The position numbers were made by a program, and so were the translations under genes. From Otis tarda (taxonomy: Eukaryota; Chordata; Aves; Otidiformes; Otididae): DNA of 64,000 bases. A model generated the notes under the pieces. It had not been told where the DNA came from and made no database searches. It was given only the letters and a program-made list of their open reading frames with translations. Below, piece after piece: positions 60,201-64,000 of the stretch (the stretch's first letter is position 1; every line of letters starts with the position of its first letter). The DNA is taken from assembly GCA_026413225.1 (NCBI GenBank), contig CM048554.1, forward strand, positions 90,685,963-90,749,962, in the 5' to 3' direction.

Positions 60201-63200
60201 AAATATTGAACCAATAATTCACTGACATTTCTTGCTGCATTTGCCTAGCTCTATTAGTTCCTAAATCTCTAAGATCTTTTTAAACATGTGGAGTGAGACT
60301 GAGAAAATAAAATGAATCTGTTATAATGGAGACATTTGTCAAAAAGGCAGATCAGCAAGCCTGAAGTTAAAGAATAGACACTGTGAAAATTGAGGACATT
60401 GCTGAAATAAGGTTAAAACCTGTGATCATGAGAATTCATCAGCTGAACCAGTCAAGAGCAGCTGACGCCCCAGACGTCATCCAGCTCTGTTCGTCTGATC
60501 AGCGAACTGCAGCAACAGAGATCTGAAGTGCTGGTGGTCTGAAATACAGAAATGTTGAACATCAGGAGTAATTCTTTCCTGAATAAATGCCACGGGCATG
60601 GCTTAAAAACTGTGTGGCTACTTGAAATACTCATCAGTTACCTAAAGGTCGGAAGAAAGTATACTGAGGTAACTGTACATTAGTCAAGTATTCTCTGACC
60701 TTCAAACTTCAATAGGTACTTGGAAAAATAGAAGAGAAATAGTGTCATCAGAAATTGTGAACTTGAATGATGAAGGACAAACTTTCTGTTGGTGTAAATG
60801 AGCCAATATTGCTGATTGTTTTGTGTGATATATACATTTTTAGACTTGTTAATTACAGCATGTTACATCTAGAGAAGCTGTTTCTTACTCCAAAATCAAC
60901 TGTGCTATCTCTCATTGTAAGAATATAGAATTTATGTTAAATGTAAATCAGTACTGAATACTTAAGCATACTTGTATATATGAATAAAATGCTTTTTTTT
61001 CCTGTGCTTCGTATCTCTGCTTCTATTTCTACTTATTACTTTTGGTCTTTTCAGGCACATATGAAGTAAGATCTCAGTGGAGGCTGAGGAATCTGTATTA
61101 ACACCCATTTTTCAGGCAAAGTGTCTCCTATTTAATAGATTGCCAGCTTCTTTATAATGAAATATTAATGAAATTAATTATTATAATGAAATATGTTTTT
61201 GTACCTTAAGAAATACAGATAATAATTTCTAGTAGTGCACAAATGGTTCATTGTCAACTTCAGAGCTATAACAAAGTCATATGTTTTCATTCTAAGGAAA
61301 AAAAAGTAGATATGCAAATCACAATAATATTACTGAGTGTACAGAGCATAGCACTGCTTAGGAAATATTCATTCTACAGAGCCTAGTGCTCCTGCTTCCA
61401 CTAACAGAGGGCAACAGCAATATATATTCATAGCTGTGCTCAAAATTGCTGGCATTGGGCTGCTGCCATCCGCACTGGCAGATAAGCATTTTTTTCTTTA
61501 AGTTCATAATTTTTACATTTGAAGGAGCAGAAGCAACAGAAATCAGGACTTCATTTATAGTATGGAAAAGAAAACAAAAAATATGGCCACTGGTACTGTG
61601 CAAACACTGCCATATTGCTCTAGTGATATCAGCATAAAAAGAATGTGCACATTTGATTTTTAAATTAGAGAAAACAGGCAATGGGGTAAAGTTTTCAGGA
61701 GGTAAGGTAGTGGGTGAACAAGAAATCTAAGCAGGAAGTAAAACGGGTAAAAAATCCCCCTATAGTTGATTTTGAAACAAAAAAGGTACATCAATGTTGT
61801 GATTATAAATGACAAGAGGAAGGATGTCAAGTCCAGTTTGTTAAGTAGGAAATGAGCAATAACAGTAACAGGATAATATGCTTCAAAGAACCATCATTTC
61901 TAATTGTGAGTTGTGCAATCTGTGGGGTTTACTGGTTAAGACTAATAGTGTTTTTAAAATTATCATTTATTTCTGTATAAATGCACCCGTAAAGTGGTAC
62001 TTCTCCAGAACTGTAGATGCTCTTGTCCCTTTTCTGTACGATCTTATGACCGAAAATAATGACACTCAACATCCACTTGACCATAGGAATAGAGGCACAG
62101 GAACCCTGATGACAATCCCTCGTTTTAGGAGCTTCATCCACAAACTTTCTTCTCTTGGCTTGATGAGAGAAGATGTGCTTCACTGCAGTGGCCTAAAAGG
62201 TAACAGACTGGTCTATGCAGAGGGGACAGAGACTCAGAACAGCCCCAGCCTTTTTTTCCTTCTCCATACTCTTTCCAGGAATACCTTGCTAGTCCAGTCT
62301 TTGAGCCTTTTTATTCTTTGGAAAAAGGCCACAGATTTTCTTCAACCTATGAAACTATTCACCATGCTTGTAAATGTATGATGGTGCACAAAAAATATAC
62401 AGATACTGCCTTCTCTTCAGAGCCAATAGGAAATAAATGTATCCTAGCTGTGTCAAATGGACATTAAAAACTATGGAAAAGAAACACTAATGGTGACAGT
62501 TGAAAATGTGGCAGGCTGGGAGACAGGACACAGCAGCCATCCCTGCTCTGTGTTACTCCTGCTACTGCCAACTGGACAGTTGGGTAAGCAGGAGATTTGG
62601 GAAATGTCATGTAAGCTTTTTCCTCGACGAGCATAAAAGGTGTCTTCAGCTTTCTCTCAAAGGTTACATTTGATAAGCTAAAATACCCTTCAAACACAGA
62701 GCAGTGGCTATTTCTCAGCTCTTATTTTCTCTCAACTTTCATGTGTCTTTTGAGGGTAAAGTATTATATTTTTACAAGAACGTAAAAAACTTTGCAGTTG
62801 AGAAATGCCATTTAGACAATCAAATCTTTATGTCCAGAATGTAGTCTCTGTCCTTTCTTTAAATTATCTATTCATTCATTCAGGAGCTCATCTCATTGGC
62901 TTTTCAAAGAAGTAAATCCCTCTATTTCAGTGAGTCACTTTTAGTTTATTCCATGTTTACTCTGATGTGTATGAAAAATTGATTAGGTTACTTTAGACTG
63001 TGGCTTAGATTAATAGTTGCAAATTCTTACTTGGAATTTCATACTGTAAATTTTCATACTGAATTTTCTCTGTATAATACATTCCTTTGTAACATGTTTG
63101 ATCAACTTCTAGGGTAGAGTATGTACGTTCACGTGGAGCTACTCAGCCTTCACAGTGCTGGGGAAAAAAGGACAAGTAGAGGCCATGTTTAAGTTTACCT

Positions 63201-64000
63201 GTTTAATACAAGTATTTTAGCCCCTGAAGTCAATTGTTCTCTAGAAGGTCCTATTTTTCTTCATTGGCTATGAATGGATACTAATGACTATGTGGAAATG
63301 TCTATGTCGTAAGCATCTCCATTAGGCAGATAAATGCTGTCTTGGTACCCAAATATGAGAGAACAATTCTGTTCCTCTTTTGGTAATCACACCGCCCTCT
63401 GCTAGGGAAGACCCTCCAGAATGAGGTGACTCTACTCTTTCTGCTGAAGCCAGACCACATGCAAGACACATGGTATTTGTGAGAGGGAGGCCAGAAGCAA
63501 ACCAGAGTCTGCCTCTTGCCCAGTGGGGAGCAGAAAGATGTTTTTGGGAAGGATACTTTACTCCAACACTGCACGCTTCCAGCTGAGCAGCCTTACTGAT
63601 CTCCATAAGCCATAGTCCTTCTTGCTCCACTGATGAGAGACTCAGTGATCCCAGCTGTCCCAGGCAGCTCCATCACCTATTCCCAGCCAGGGTGTCCAAC
63701 TGTGTGGGTACCAAAGCGGTCTCCAGGTGTTTTGTGGGTGGTCATACTGGAATCCAGATGCTTACATTACCAGTTGGTGCCTATGCACTTCGGGCCTCAA
63801 GTGCATTATTGCCACTGGAGATAGCAAAACCAAGGCAAGTAAGTAGCATTATTCAAGAAAGAAAGGCTGGGTGTTTCAGGAGGAAGTCTCACTGGCTTCA
63901 GAGATGTTGTCTGAGATCTGAGAAAGGAAACAACTGGAAAAGGAAAATATACCAGTTGTCCCCATATAGAACATGAGTGTAATCAGGAAAGATCTTGAAG
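54246..64000. other. Unassigned DNA to the window end
   Basis: Nearly 10 kb without a recognised gene, RNA or dispersed repeat. The longest frame is 167 codons on the plus strand (61878-62381); it resembles no family I know and has neither convincing exon borders nor supporting motifs. A 14-bp word TTATAATGAAATAT occurs at 61152-61165 and 61181-61194. Slightly GC-richer patches occur at about 55870-56110 and 57300-57480. Confidence 0.45.

Noticed and set aside
61878-62381. Plus-strand open frame of 167 codons, the longest not explained by a repeat
   Set aside because: No recognisable domain, no conserved motif, no convincing splice context, and the length is reachable by chance in 64 kb read in six frames.

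Overview
The window looks like nuclear DNA from a bird. The main reason is the mobile-element content: six fragments of CR1-clade LINEs, most with the characteristic CR1 3' terminus (short ATTCTATG-type repeats instead of a poly-A tail, next to a tract reading 'gggttggaagggacctt' in antisense), plus two solo LTRs of endogenous retroviruses. One of the LTRs resembles the abundant avian ERVL type. The rest is AT-rich, CpG-poor DNA with many short A/T tracts. I found no bacterial-type operon, CRISPR array, tRNA, rRNA or convincing host protein-coding exon. It reads as an intergenic or deep intronic stretch; I cannot tell which gene, if any, it belongs to.

Layout. 1-5.8 kb: a solo LTR (151-567, minus strand) with a perfect 5-bp target duplication, then unassigned DNA. 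5.8-12.1 kb: a short CR1 3' tail (minus) and a 1.1-kb CR1 (plus) keeping the C-terminal half of the reverse transcriptase. 12.1-19.8 kb: unassigned DNA with a long purine tract near 16.6 kb, then a 600-bp CR1 (minus). 19.8-29 kb: unassigned DNA with two tandem duplications, a diverged one at 22.2 kb and an exact 64-bp one at 23.0 kb. 29-31.5 kb: the longest CR1 (plus), with endonuclease and reverse transcriptase remnants, an internal deletion, several stops and frameshifts, and a broken catalytic motif. 31.5-49 kb: unassigned DNA with an AAT microsatellite, a pyrimidine tract, and a pair of 71-bp direct repeats flanking a GC-richer block near 46 kb. 49-54.3 kb: a CR1 of the J-like 3' type (minus), a pyrimidine tract, an ERVL-type solo LTR (51874-52458) with a near-perfect 5-bp target duplication, and an ancient CR1/L3-like tail (minus). 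54.3-64 kb: unassigned DNA.

No genes work together here. The protein-like content is dead retrotransposon sequence, and the longest open frame (285 codons, minus strand at 11.1-12.0 kb) is the antisense of a CR1. I do not see a new biological system. The items most worth checking are the 71-bp direct repeats at 45.6/46.2 kb, the young 64-bp duplication, the minus-strand solo LTR whose family I cannot name, and a few AT-rich stretches that could be conserved noncoding elements.
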